Positions 1-8,028 of a DNA stretch of 64,000 nucleotides are shown piece by piece (position 1 is the stretch's first letter; each line of letters begins with the position of its first letter). A program made the translations under genes and the position numbers. Source of the stretch: Streptomyces sp. NBC_00370 (GTDB taxonomy: Bacteria > Actinomycetota > Actinomycetes > Streptomycetales > Streptomycetaceae); NCBI RefSeq assembly GCF_036084755.1, contig NZ_CP107968.1:4774001-4838000 (forward strand), written 5' to 3'. The notes under the pieces were generated by a model, which ran no database searches, was not told where the DNA came from, and saw nothing but the letters and a program-made list of their open reading frames with translations.

Positions 1-726
1 GGACGGCAGGTCGACGCGGGCGATGCCGGGGGCGGCGACTGCGGCGACAGCGGTGGCGACGACGACACAGGCGAGCGCCGCGGGCACCCGGCGCAGCAGC
101 TGTCCGACCCGGCCGGGGATGCGTGGCCAGCCGATCAGTACGGCGAGGGCGAGCGCGCCGATGAGCGGTTCCGCGAAGCCGACCCGGGTCAACTGCTCGG
201 GCAGTGCGAGGACGTTGTCGAGGGCGGAGCTCTGCGGGGAGCCGCCGAGGACGACATGGAGCTGGGCGAGCGCGATGGCGACGCCGATGCCGGCGAGGGT
301 GCCGTGCACGATGGCGGGACTGACGGCCAGCGCGGAGCGCGCGGCCTTCAGGGAGCCGAGCGCGATCTGGAGAAGACCGGCGCCGATGGTGATCGCGCAG
401 GTCGTACGCCAGCCGTACTGATGGATCATCCCGGCGGTGACGACGGTCAGCCCCGCCGAAGGACCGCTCACCAGGAGCGGTGAGCCGCCGAGCAGTCCGG
501 CGACGATGCCGCCGAGCCCGGCGGACAGCAGCGCGGCTCCCAGCGGGGCGCCCATGGCGACGGCGAGGCCGAGGGACATCGGGATGGCGAGCAAGAACAC
601 GGTGATGGACGCGGACACATCCGCGCCCGCGATACGGAATCGGCGGCGACGGCCTCCGGGGCCGTCACCCGACCCGGGCGGTGTCGGTGGGGTGGGGGAC
701 GTGCGAGTGGGGACGCAGGCAGACAT
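1..726 (-). CDS. SulP-family inorganic anion transporter (N-terminal part, cut by window edge)
   Basis: An open reading frame runs from ATG at 726 off the left edge, giving 242 residues. A strong ribosome site (GGAGGAGACGGGAAC) precedes the ATG. Residues 1-30 are a Pro/Arg-rich cytoplasmic tail. Several hydrophobic helices follow, the first about 35-58 (SASITVFLLAIPMSLGLAVA), then a Gly/Ala-rich helix and SGPSAGLTVV near 87-96, the conserved helix-3 half of the SulP/SLC26 fold. SulP proteins move sulfate, bicarbonate or other anions across the membrane. Many Streptomyces members carry a C-terminal carbonic anhydrase domain, but that end lies outside the window. The substrate cannot be told. 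The family assignment is secure; the gene is divergent from the deacetylase-like lipoprotein. Confidence 0.85.
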   Translation of the reverse strand, partial: MSACVPTRTSPTPPTPPGSGDGPGGRRRRFRIAGADVSASITVFLLAIPMSLGLAVAMGAPLGAALLSAGLGGIVAGLLGGSPLLVSGPSAGLTVVTAGMIHQYGWRTTCAITIGAGLLQIALGSLKAARSALAVSPAIVHGTLAGIGVAIALAQLHVVLGGSPQSSALDNVLALPEQLTRVGFAEPLIGALALAVLIGWPRIPGRVGQLLRRVPAALACVVVATAVAAVAAPGIARVDLPS

Positions 727-1033
727 GTTCCCGTCTCCTCCGGGGCGGCGCGGTCGCGGAAAGTTGGGTCGCGGCCGTGAGTCACGGCGTGCAGCGGCGG
801 GATGCGCAATTTCTACTCTCGGTAAATGGATCGTAATGGAGGGTAAAGACTTTGGCATGACTTTCGAGGCAAATGGGGCAATCATTCACCCGGAGTGGTG
901 ATTAGTAATTTTGTACGGCTTGTCGTTTCTTTGCCTCTTCGACCCCGGTGCGATGTTGACGGCGCTCGGCGCCGTGCCGGCAAACCGCCGCTCGGCACTT
1001 CGGTAGGTAAATCTGAAGGAAGAGGGTGGGCGG
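727..1033. promoter_or_regulatory. Divergent intergenic region between SulP transporter and lipoprotein
   Basis: This 307-bp gap separates two outward-facing genes. Positions about 805-935 are clearly AT-richer than the surroundings (runs such as GGTAAATGG, GGTAAAGAC, GATTAGTAATTTTG), as expected of a double promoter region. No pair of -35/-10 hexamers with proper spacing stands out. No gene was seen inside it. Confidence 0.4.
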
Positions 1034-2296
1034 ATGCTGGCCGCCAGAAAAGGAATCGCTTTCGGCGCCGCTGTCATGGCGCTCTCGGTGAGTCTCGCCG
1101 GCTGTTCCGGGCTCGGTGCCCCGAAGGCCGGGAAGGCGACGGGGGCGGACACGGAGAAGGGCGCCCCCGGCGCGAAGAAGGCCCCCGCGGCGCCCAAGCG
1201 CCCCGTACAGCTCATCGGTGACGGCTCGACCGCCTTCACCGGCGTCCAGCCGAATCTGCCCCGGGCGCAGCGGCTGAGGCCCGGCCAGAAGCCGCCGCAG
1301 TTCGTGGTCTTCTCGTGGGACGGCGCGGGCGAGGACGGTCAGAAGCTCTTCTCCCACTTCCGCAAGGTGGGCAAGGAATACGGCGCGAACATGACGTACT
1401 TCCTGAGCGGTGTCTATCTGCTGCCCAAGAGCAAGGCGCTGCAGTACGACCCGCCGCACCATCTGCGGGGCAGTTCCGACATCGGCTTCAACGACACCGA
1501 GGGAATCACGAACACGCTGCGGGAGGTGCGCGGCGCCTGGCAGGACGGAAACGAGATCGGCACCCACTTCAACGGCCATTTCTGCGGCCCCAACGGCGGG
1601 GTCGGCACCTGGACCGTCGAGGAGTGGAAGAGCGAGATCAGTCAGGCCAAGTCCTTCGTGAAGAGCTGGAAGACCAATTCGGCCCTCCCGGGCGAGGCCC
1701 CGCTGCCCTTCGACTACGACAAGGAACTCGTCGGCGGTCGCGCGCCCTGTCTCGAAGGGCAGAAGAACCTTCTGCCGGCGGCGCGCGACATGGGCTTCCG
1801 CTACGACTCCAGCGGCACCGGCACACAGGTCTGGCCCAGCAAGCTCGACGGCCTGTGGAACATGCCGCTCCAGGCGGTCCCGGTGCCGGGACGCGCCTTC
1901 GAGACCCTGTCGATGGACTACAACTTCATGTTCAACCAGTCCAAGACGGTCAACGGCGACCCCGCCAAGCACGCCTACTGGGGCGACCAGATGCGCGACG
2001 GCCTGATCAAGGCGTTCGACCGGGCGTATCTGGGCAACCGCGCCCCGCTGATCATCGGCAACCACTTCGAGTCCTGGAACGGCGGCACGTACATGCGCGC
2101 CGTCGAGGAGACGATCAGGACGGTCTGCGGTCAGAAGGACGTGCGGTGCGTTTCCTTCCGGCAGTTGGCCGACTGGCTGGACGCGCAGGACCCGGCGACG
2201 CTGGACAAGCTCCAGGCTCTCGCCGTCGGGCAGACCCCCAAGGCCGGCTGGGAGTCGTATCTGACAGCCGGCGCCCCGGCGTCGCGGACCAGCTGA
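1034..2296 (+). CDS. Secreted lipoprotein related to polysaccharide deacetylases
   Basis: A 420-residue protein with a lipoprotein signal peptide: lipobox LAGC with the acylated Cys at residue 24. A Gly/Ala/Lys-rich linker follows. The body has NodB (carbohydrate esterase 4)-like features. An Asp sits in SWDGAGED (about residues 94-101), where CE4 enzymes have the catalytic TFDDG. HFNGH (about 178-182) resembles the metal-binding HxxxH of motif 2. CE4 enzymes remove N-acetyl groups from chitin or peptidoglycan, so a role at the cell surface is likely. Motif 1 is not canonical, so activity is uncertain. Start ATG 1034 follows GAAGGAAGAGGGTGG. The gene appears monocistronic. Confidence 0.75.
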   Translation: MLAARKGIAFGAAVMALSVSLAGCSGLGAPKAGKATGADTEKGAPGAKKAPAAPKRPVQLIGDGSTAFTGVQPNLPRAQRLRPGQKPPQFVVFSWDGAGEDGQKLFSHFRKVGKEYGANMTYFLSGVYLLPKSKALQYDPPHHLRGSSDIGFNDTEGITNTLREVRGAWQDGNEIGTHFNGHFCGPNGGVGTWTVEEWKSEISQAKSFVKSWKTNSALPGEAPLPFDYDKELVGGRAPCLEGQKNLLPAARDMGFRYDSSGTGTQVWPSKLDGLWNMPLQAVPVPGRAFETLSMDYNFMFNQSKTVNGDPAKHAYWGDQMRDGLIKAFDRAYLGNRAPLIIGNHFESWNGGTYMRAVEETIRTVCGQKDVRCVSFRQLADWLDAQDPATLDKLQALAVGQTPKAGWESYLTAGAPASRTS

Positions 2297-2338
2297 TCAG
2301 TTCATCAGCCGGTTCCCGCTGATCCGTTGTCGGGATGA

Positions 2339-3325
2339 TCAGCCGATCTGAGCCACGGCCGGTGTCTCGCCGAGGACGAACGAGGGGTCGACCTGGGCCG
2401 CCAGGTCGATCCCCGTCTTCGCGTTGCCCCAGCTCTCCGCGTTCCGCAGATGGAAGTGGACCATCTGGCGGGTGTACCGCTCCCAGTCGCGCTGCTCATG
2501 GCTGTCCTCGGCCGCGTCCTGGAGGGCCTGCAGCGCCAGCCGGTTGTCCGCCTCCAGCAGCTCGAAGCGGGCCGGGCGGCCCTTCTCCATCGACCTGACC
2601 CAGTCGGAGTGGCCCACGGCGACCAGCAGGTCGTCGCCGACCTCCGTACGCAGGAAGTCCAGGTCGTCCTGGCCCTGCACCTTGTTGCCCACGACCTTCA
2701 GCGCGATGCCGAAGTCCCGTGCGTACTCCTTGTACTGGCGGTAGACGGAGATGCCCTTCAGGGTCGGCTCGGCCACCAGGAACGTCATGTCGAACCGGGT
2801 GAACATGCCGGAGGCGAACGAGTCGGAGCCCGCCGTCATGTCGACCACGACATATTCGTCGGGGCCGTCCACCAGGTGGTTGAGGCACAGTTCGACCGCC
2901 CCGACCTTGGAGTGGTAGCAGGACACCCCGAGATCCGACTCGGTGAAGGGCCCCGTGGTCATCAGCCGGATCTCGCCGTCGTCGAGCTGGACGGGCCGGG
3001 CGCAGGCCTCGTACACCGGATTGTCCTCGTCGACCCGGAGCAGCCGCGACCCCTCCCCCGGCGGTGTCGTCTTGATCATCGCTTCGGCCGATGCGATCCG
3101 CGGATTGCTGCCGCGCAGATAGTCCTTGATCAGGGGCAGATGCGCGCCCATGGCGGGCAGCGCGGCTGCGGCGGCCTCGTCCAGGCCGAGCGCGGCCCCC
3201 AGATGCTGGTTGATGTCGGCGTCCACCGCTAGTACGGGAGCCTCGTTGGCGGTCAGATGACGGATGAAGAGCGAGGACAGCGTCGTCTTGCCGCTGCCGC
3301 CCTTCCCCACGAAAGCGATCTTCAT
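2339..3325 (-). CDS. CooC/MinD-type P-loop ATPase
   Basis: The protein begins MKIAFVGKGGSGKTTLSS, a deviant Walker A motif (GKGGSGKTT) of the MinD/ParA/CooC class, and is about 328 residues long. VLAVDADINQHLG resembles the Asp-containing switch of CooC proteins. A hydrophobic strand ending in VVDMTAG (about residue 165) is a plausible Walker B region. CooC members insert metals or move cofactors, while MinD/ParA members position complexes. The target here is unknown. In Streptomyces, annotations such as ion-transporting or nickel-insertion ATPase are common for this type. I chose ATG 3325; an in-frame GTG lies two codons upstream at 3331. Neither start has a Shine-Dalgarno sequence, so the transcript may be leaderless. 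It is divergent from the Fic-like gene. Confidence 0.8.
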   Translation of the reverse strand: MKIAFVGKGGSGKTTLSSLFIRHLTANEAPVLAVDADINQHLGAALGLDEAAAAALPAMGAHLPLIKDYLRGSNPRIASAEAMIKTTPPGEGSRLLRVDEDNPVYEACARPVQLDDGEIRLMTTGPFTESDLGVSCYHSKVGAVELCLNHLVDGPDEYVVVDMTAGSDSFASGMFTRFDMTFLVAEPTLKGISVYRQYKEYARDFGIALKVVGNKVQGQDDLDFLRTEVGDDLLVAVGHSDWVRSMEKGRPARFELLEADNRLALQALQDAAEDSHEQRDWERYTRQMVHFHLRNAESWGNAKTGIDLAAQVDPSFVLGETPAVAQIG

Positions 3326-3427
3326 GTTCACGTAGGGTAGTCGCTTCGTCGCTTCACGTGGTCGACTTCCGTGAAGAAGACCACTCCAACGTGGGCCGCC
3401 GGTGCCGGGCGCGTAGCCTCGCTACCT

Positions 3428-4306
3428 ATGAGTACGACAGCCTCAGACGCCTCCTCCGCCCCTCGGCGGGAGGATCCCCTGGCCGCGCTGGCCTCTCTGC
3501 CGGGCGTGCCCGGCGCGGTGGATTCGGTCCGCAACGCCGTCGACCGCGTCTACGGACACCGGGTGATGCGACGCCGCAGCAACGAGGTGACCTCGGAGGC
3601 GGCGCTGCGGGCGGCCCGCGGCTCGGCCGCGCTGTCGGGCGCCGACTGGGCGCTCGAAGAGGTGCGCAGGCGCACGGACTTCGGGGCGGAGGCGCAGGCC
3701 CGTACGGTCGGTGCCGCGCTGCGGCTGACCGCCGAGTCCGGCCAGATGCTGTCCATCTGGCGCCAGTCCCCGGTGCGGGTGCTGGCCAGACTCCACCTCG
3801 TCGCCGCGGGCAAGGCGGGCGTCGACGACGGGACGGTCGGCCGGCCGAGGCTCGCGGGCGAGCCCGTCGTCGAGGCGCCGGGCACCGACATCAACGGGCC
3901 GCTGACGGAGGCACCGCTGCCCGGTGCGGCCGAGGTGGCGGGCCGGCTGGACGGCCTCGCCCAGCTGGTGATCGCCGGAAGTGAGGCACCGGCGCTGGTG
4001 ACGGCGGCGATCGTGCACGGCGAGCTGCTGGCGCTGCGCCCCTTCGGGTCGTACAACGGCCTGGTGGCGCGGGCGGCCGAGCGGATCGTGCTGATCGGCA
4101 GCGGGCTGGACCCCAAGTCCATCTGTCCGGCGGAGGCCGGCCATGCCGAGCTGGGGCGCGCGGCCTACGCGGCGGCGTTCGAGGCGTATGTCTCGGCCAC
4201 TCCGGACGGCATGGCCGCGTGGATCGCGCACTGCGGGCGCGCGGTCGAGCTGGGGGTCAGGGAGTCGACGGCCGTCTGCGAGGCACTGCAGCGCGGGGCG
4301 GCCTGA
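3428..4306 (+). CDS. Fic/Doc-fold protein with degenerate active-site motif
   Basis: A 292-residue soluble protein. Residues 196-215 read VHGELLALRPFGSYNGLVAR, which lines up with the Fic signature region (H-x3-F-x2-IHPFxDGNGRxxR). The catalytic His is Arg204 (RPF in place of HPF) and GNGR is replaced by NGL, while the later Arg215 is kept. Fic enzymes transfer AMP or other nucleotides to protein hydroxyl groups, and loss of the His should abolish that. This is therefore probably a structural or regulatory descendant. Homologues in Streptomyces are often labelled oxidoreductase, for which I see no Rossmann motif. Start ATG 3428 lacks an obvious Shine-Dalgarno; an upstream in-frame ATG at 3371 overlaps the divergent promoter and is less likely. 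Confidence 0.6.
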   Translation: MSTTASDASSAPRREDPLAALASLPGVPGAVDSVRNAVDRVYGHRVMRRRSNEVTSEAALRAARGSAALSGADWALEEVRRRTDFGAEAQARTVGAALRLTAESGQMLSIWRQSPVRVLARLHLVAAGKAGVDDGTVGRPRLAGEPVVEAPGTDINGPLTEAPLPGAAEVAGRLDGLAQLVIAGSEAPALVTAAIVHGELLALRPFGSYNGLVARAAERIVLIGSGLDPKSICPAEAGHAELGRAAYAAAFEAYVSATPDGMAAWIAHCGRAVELGVRESTAVCEALQRGAA

Positions 4307-4344
4307 CGCGCAGCGGCGTGGAGTGGGAGCGGCCTGGGCTGGAA

Positions 4345-4376
4345 GCGGCGGCGGCGCCTGGACGGCGCCGCCGCAC
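4345..4376. terminator. GC-rich hairpin between convergent genes
   Basis: GCGGCGGCGCC (4348-4358) pairs perfectly with GGCGCCGCCGC (4364-4374) around a TGGAC loop. It lies between the convergent Fic-like and HAD genes, so it can end transcripts from both sides. There is no U-tract, which is usual for Streptomyces terminators. Confidence 0.65.
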
Positions 4377-4378
4377 GC

Positions 4379-5236
4379 TCAGGCTGTGAAGACCCGGGGC
4401 GAATGGCGGCGCCGGCTCGCGTACCAGACGAGTCCGGCCGTGGCCGCCGCGGCGCCCACCGCCGCGACGGCGACGAGTGCCGGGCGCGGCGGCATGGAGA
4501 AGCCGGGCAGCCGCTGCTTCAGCCGTACCGGACGGTTGAAGACAAGAACGGGCCAGTCGCGGGTGGTCGCCTCACGCCGCAGCGCACGGTCGGGGTTGAC
4601 CGCGTACGGGTGGCCGACCGATTCGAGCATGGGGACGTCGGTGATGGAGTCGCTGTACGCGTAACAGCGCGCCAGGTCGTACCCCTCGGACGCGGCGAGG
4701 GCCCGGACCGCCTCGGCCTTCGTCGGTCCGTACGCGTAGTACTCCACCTCCCCGGTGAAGCAGCCGTCCGCGCCGACGGCCATCCGCGTCGCCACGACCC
4801 GGTCCGCGCCGAGGAGTTCGCCGATGGGCTCGACGACCTCCGCGCCCGAGGTGGAGATGATCACGACGTCGCGGCCCGCCGTGTGGTGCTCCTCGATGAG
4901 GGAGGCGGCCTCGTCGTAGATGATCGGGTCGATCAGGTCGTGCAGGGTCTCGGCGACGATCTCTTTCACCTGCTGGACGTTCCAGCCTTTGCACAGCGCC
5001 GAGAGGTACTGGCGCATGCGTTCCATCTGATCGTGATCAGCGCCTCCGGCGAGGAAGACGAACTGCGCGTAAGCCGTCCGCAGTACGGCGCGGCGGTTGA
5101 TCAGACCGCCTTGGTAGAACGACTTGCTGAAGGTCAAGGTCGATGACTTCGCAATGACCGTCTTGTCCAGGTCGAAGAAGGCTGCTGTACGCGGCAAGGA
5201 GTGGTTTTCCACGAGCCGAGCATAGGCGCCCACCAT
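4379..5236 (-). CDS. HAD-IB family phosphatase with C-terminal membrane anchor
   Basis: A 285-residue protein of the haloacid dehalogenase superfamily, subclass IB (SerB-like). Motif I is FFDLDKT, with the Asp nucleophile near residue 21 and the general acid two residues later. Motif II is VIISTSG and the later Asp pair is in YSDSITDVPML. Such enzymes hydrolyse phosphomonoesters (phosphoserine, phospholipid head groups and others). A C-terminal hydrophobic segment (PALVAVAAVGAAAATAGLVW) followed by Arg residues suggests membrane tethering, which fits a lipid-phosphate or cell-envelope substrate. I chose ATG 5236. A GTG at 5299 would add 21 residues without known homology, and no start has a good ribosome site. 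It is divergent from ssd. Confidence 0.8.
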   Translation of the reverse strand: MVGAYARLVENHSLPRTAAFFDLDKTVIAKSSTLTFSKSFYQGGLINRRAVLRTAYAQFVFLAGGADHDQMERMRQYLSALCKGWNVQQVKEIVAETLHDLIDPIIYDEAASLIEEHHTAGRDVVIISTSGAEVVEPIGELLGADRVVATRMAVGADGCFTGEVEYYAYGPTKAEAVRALAASEGYDLARCYAYSDSITDVPMLESVGHPYAVNPDRALRREATTRDWPVLVFNRPVRLKQRLPGFSMPPRPALVAVAAVGAAAATAGLVWYASRRRHSPRVFTA

Positions 5237-5360
5237 TCGGCGTAAGGTCTGGCGTGTGGGTTTGCTTGAGAAGCCTCTCGGGTACACCATGGAAGTCACG
5301 GATCGTTCGCGACCGTGTCTAACCCGGTCCGACTCCTCCCCCCCCCGAGTCGGCCGTGGG

Positions 5361-5395
5361 GACGACCCCCGCTCTCCCCCCCGGCGGGGGTCGTC
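5361..5395 (+). other. Strong hairpin in a divergent intergenic region
   Basis: GACGACCCCCGC (5361-5372) pairs perfectly with GCGGGGGTCGTC (5384-5395), leaving an 11-nt pyrimidine loop. Both flanking genes point away from it, so it is not a normal end-of-gene terminator. It may lie in a 5' leader or end an unannotated small RNA. Confidence 0.5.
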
Positions 5396-5568
5396 GCATG
5401 TCCGGACCCATTTCCTTCTCTTGGATCTGGCTGTCCCCCTCTCCTCGTCTCGTCTCTCCGTCGCGCTGCCGGTGTGTCCGTCCAGTACTACACGTCACGC
5501 TCCGTGATGGCTGCGCTGCTCTGCGGAAGTCACCGGTATGAGCTAGCGGGATATTCACATTCGTCGAG

Positions 5569-5606
5569 TTGTCCACAGTTTTCCAGCAAGATCCACACGA
5601 TTTTCC
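5569..5606 (+). promoter_or_regulatory. DnaA-box-like element with imperfect direct repeat
   Basis: TTGTCCACA (5569-5577) matches the GC-rich Streptomyces DnaA-box consensus. It forms a tandem with a second copy: TCCACAGTTTTCC (5572-5584) and TCCACACGATTTTCC (5592-5606). It lies about 130-170 nt upstream of the ssd start codon. Binding by DnaA is an inference. Confidence 0.4.
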
Positions 5607-5737
5607 GTTGCCCGGCACGGTGATTGCGACCGCGAAAGTGCGCGGTTAGCCGGAATCACCGATACCGGATCTGTCCGGGACCGCTTCGAGAAGCACTCGC
5701 GGATCCCGGTTCCACGGAGAAAAAGGGGGCGGAGAGC

Positions 5738-6847
5738 GTGGCTGGATCCATGACATCCGATCGGTCCCAGGTCGCGGAAGGCCGCAGGGCCGGGCCGCTG
5801 ATCGTCACGGAGGACGTGGCGCTGCTCGACGATCTGCTGCGGCTGTGCGCCGCGGCCGGCGCCGAGCCGCAGGTGCACCACTCGGTCCCGGAGCGGAAGG
5901 GCAGCTGGGAGGAAGCGCCGATGGTCCTCGTCGGGGACGACGCGGCGGCGCGGTGCCGGGGGGCCACCCGCAGGCGCGGGGTGATGCTCGTCGGCCGCGA
6001 TCAGGACGACCCCGACGTGTGGCGGCGTGCCGTGGAGATCGGCGCGGACTGCGTGCTGCGGCTGCCCGACGCGGAGAGCTGGCTCGTCGACCGGATCGCG
6101 GACGCCGCCGAGGGCGTGGGCAGAGAGGCGCTGACCGTCGGGGTGATCGGCGGCCGGGGCGGTGCCGGCGCCTCGACCCTGGCCTGCGCGCTGGCCGTCA
6201 CCGCTGCCCGTTCCGGGCGGCGCACCATGCTCGTGGACGGTGATCCGCTGGGCGGCGGGCTCGATGTGCTGCTCGGCGGGGAGCAGGCCGAAGGCAGACG
6301 GTGGCCGGACTTCGCGGCGTCCAAGGGGCGCGTGGCCGGCGGCGCGCTGGAGGAGTCGCTGCCCCGGCTCCACGATCTGCGCGTGCTCAGCTGGGACAGG
6401 GGCGACAGCGTGGTGATCCGCCCCGAGGCCATGCGGTCGGTGCTCGCCGCGGCCCGCCGGGGCGGCGGCGTCGTAGTGGTCGACCTGCCGCGCCGGGTGG
6501 ACGAGGCGGTGGCGGAGGCGCTGGCCCAGCTCGATGTCGGGCTGTTGGTGGTGCCCGGTGAGCTGCGCGCCGTCGCGGCTGCCGGCCGGGTGGCCTCGAT
6601 GGTCGGCATGGTCCTCCAGGACCTGCGGGCCGTGGTCCGAGGGCCGTACGCCACGGGTCTCGACGAGCGGTGGATCGCCGACGCGCTGCGGCTGCCGCTC
6701 GCGGGCGAACTGCCCCTGGAACCGGGCCTGTCGCAGGCGCAGGACAACGGATCCCCGCCCGGGTCGCGGGCGCGCGGACCCCTGGCCGGCTTCTGTACGG
6801 CCTTCTGGGAGCGGGCACTTGCCGGGGACGGGAGCGTGACGTCATGA
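5738..6847 (+). CDS. ssd: Septum-site-determining protein Ssd (CpaE/TadZ-like, MinD family)
   Basis: A 369-residue protein. It has an N-terminal receiver-like region (residues 15-125) without clear phospho-acceptor motifs, then a MinD/ParA-type domain starting TVGVIGGRGGAGAST (about 133-147). The P-loop has Arg and Ala where MinD has its two lysines, as in actinobacterial CpaE-like proteins found beside helicase/secretion clusters. CpaE/TadZ proteins localise the pilus ATPase; the mycobacterial Ssd homologue affects septation. GTG 5738 follows GGGGGCGGAG; the upstream ATG 5624 adds no recognisable domain. Its TGA overlaps the ATG of tadA (ATGA), so translation is likely coupled. It is the first gene of the seven-gene tad cluster. 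Confidence 0.85.
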   Translation: MAGSMTSDRSQVAEGRRAGPLIVTEDVALLDDLLRLCAAAGAEPQVHHSVPERKGSWEEAPMVLVGDDAAARCRGATRRRGVMLVGRDQDDPDVWRRAVEIGADCVLRLPDAESWLVDRIADAAEGVGREALTVGVIGGRGGAGASTLACALAVTAARSGRRTMLVDGDPLGGGLDVLLGGEQAEGRRWPDFAASKGRVAGGALEESLPRLHDLRVLSWDRGDSVVIRPEAMRSVLAAARRGGGVVVVDLPRRVDEAVAEALAQLDVGLLVVPGELRAVAAAGRVASMVGMVLQDLRAVVRGPYATGLDERWIADALRLPLAGELPLEPGLSQAQDNGSPPGSRARGPLAGFCTAFWERALAGDGSVTS

Positions 6848-8028
6848 CGGTCGAGCGCGTCGCCGCCGGGGGCGGCCCGGCCGACGGCGGGCTGCTGGAC
6901 GCCGTACGGCAGCGGCTCGCGGAAAGCGGGGCCGACCCGACACCGGCGAGGGTGGCGGCCGCGCTGCGGGCCCAGGGGCGGCTCCTCGGGGACGCGGAAG
7001 TGCTGGGGGTGGCGGAGGAGTTGCGCTGCGAACTGGTCGGCACGGGCCCACTTGAGCCGCTGCTCGCCGATCCCTCGGTCACGGATGTGCTGGTCTGCGC
7101 GCCCGACCGGGTGTGGGTGGACCGCGGCGGCGGTCTCGAACTGACAGCGGTGACGTTCGCCGACACCGCCGCCGTCCGCCGGCTGGCGCAGCGGCTGGCG
7201 GCCGTGGCGGGTCGTCGGCTGGACGACGCCAGGCCGTGGGTCGATGCCCGGTTGCCGGACGGCACCCGGATGCACGCGGTGCTGCCGCCCGTCGCGGTCG
7301 GCTCGACGTACCTGTCGCTGCGGGTGGTGCGGTCCAAGGCGTTCTCGGTGGCCGAACTCGCCGCGGCGGGGACGGTGCCGCCGGGCGGGGAGCGGGTGCT
7401 GCGGGCGCTGATCAGGGCCAGGCTGTCGTTCCTGATCAGCGGTGGCACGGGCTCCGGCAAGACCACGCTGCTGTCGACGCTGCTCGGTCTGGTGGGCGAG
7501 CGGGAGCGGATCGTACTCGCCGAGGACTCTGCGGAGTTGCGGCCCGACCATCCGCATGTGGTGCGGCTGGAATCGCGGCCGGCGAATCAGGAGGGCGCCG
7601 GCGAGGTGACCTTGCGGGATCTCGTCAGGCAGGCGCTGCGGATGCGGCCCGACCGGCTGGTCGTCGGCGAGGTGCGGGGCGGCGAAGTCACCGAATTGCT
7701 GGCTGCTTTGAACACGGGGCATGAAGGCGGTTGCGGGACTGTCCACGCGAATACGGCAGCCGATGTACCGGCGCGTCTTGAGGCGCTCGGGACTGCGGCC
7801 GGGCTCGACCGGGCCGCGCTGCACAGCCAGTTGGCGGCGGCGCTGTCGGTGGTCGTCCATCTCGTACGGGACAGGACCGGGCGGCGGCGGATCGCCGAGG
7901 TACACGTCCTGGAGCGCGACGCGGCGGGGCTGGTCGTGCCGGTTCCCGCGCTGCGCTGGGGCGCCTCAGGGTTCGTGTACGAGCGGGGCTGGCCGCAGCT
8001 GTCGACGCTGCTCGGGGGTGCGCTGTGA
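6844..8028 (+). CDS. tadA: TadA/CpaF-type secretion ATPase
   Basis: A 394-residue ATPase of the type II/IV secretion (VirB11/CpaF) superfamily, which powers assembly of Flp-type pili. The Walker A is SGGTGSGKTT with Lys206. A conserved Asp box is seen as DDARPWVDARLPDGTRMHAV. The Walker B region reads RPDRLVVGEVRGGE, and the His box follows with NTGHEGGCGTVHANT. These are the usual motifs in the usual order, so it should be active. It starts with the ATG inside the ATGA overlap with ssd and ends overlapping tadB by 4 nt. The protein acts as a cytoplasmic hexamer at the membrane base of the system. Confidence 0.93.
   Translation: MTVERVAAGGGPADGGLLDAVRQRLAESGADPTPARVAAALRAQGRLLGDAEVLGVAEELRCELVGTGPLEPLLADPSVTDVLVCAPDRVWVDRGGGLELTAVTFADTAAVRRLAQRLAAVAGRRLDDARPWVDARLPDGTRMHAVLPPVAVGSTYLSLRVVRSKAFSVAELAAAGTVPPGGERVLRALIRARLSFLISGGTGSGKTTLLSTLLGLVGERERIVLAEDSAELRPDHPHVVRLESRPANQEGAGEVTLRDLVRQALRMRPDRLVVGEVRGGEVTELLAALNTGHEGGCGTVHANTAADVPARLEALGTAAGLDRAALHSQLAAALSVVVHLVRDRTGRRRIAEVHVLERDAAGLVVPVPALRWGASGFVYERGWPQLSTLLGGAL

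Larger units (their letters stand above)
5237..5737. promoter_or_regulatory. Long divergent intergenic region with hairpin and DnaA-box-like repeats
   Basis: This 501-bp non-coding region separates the HAD phosphatase (-) from ssd (+). It holds a 12-bp hairpin at 5361-5395, a pyrimidine-rich stretch around 5410-5465, and a TTGTCCACA box at 5569-5577 followed by a related repeat at 5592-5606. No convincing ORF was seen. It probably contains the promoter of the tad operon. Confidence 0.5.
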
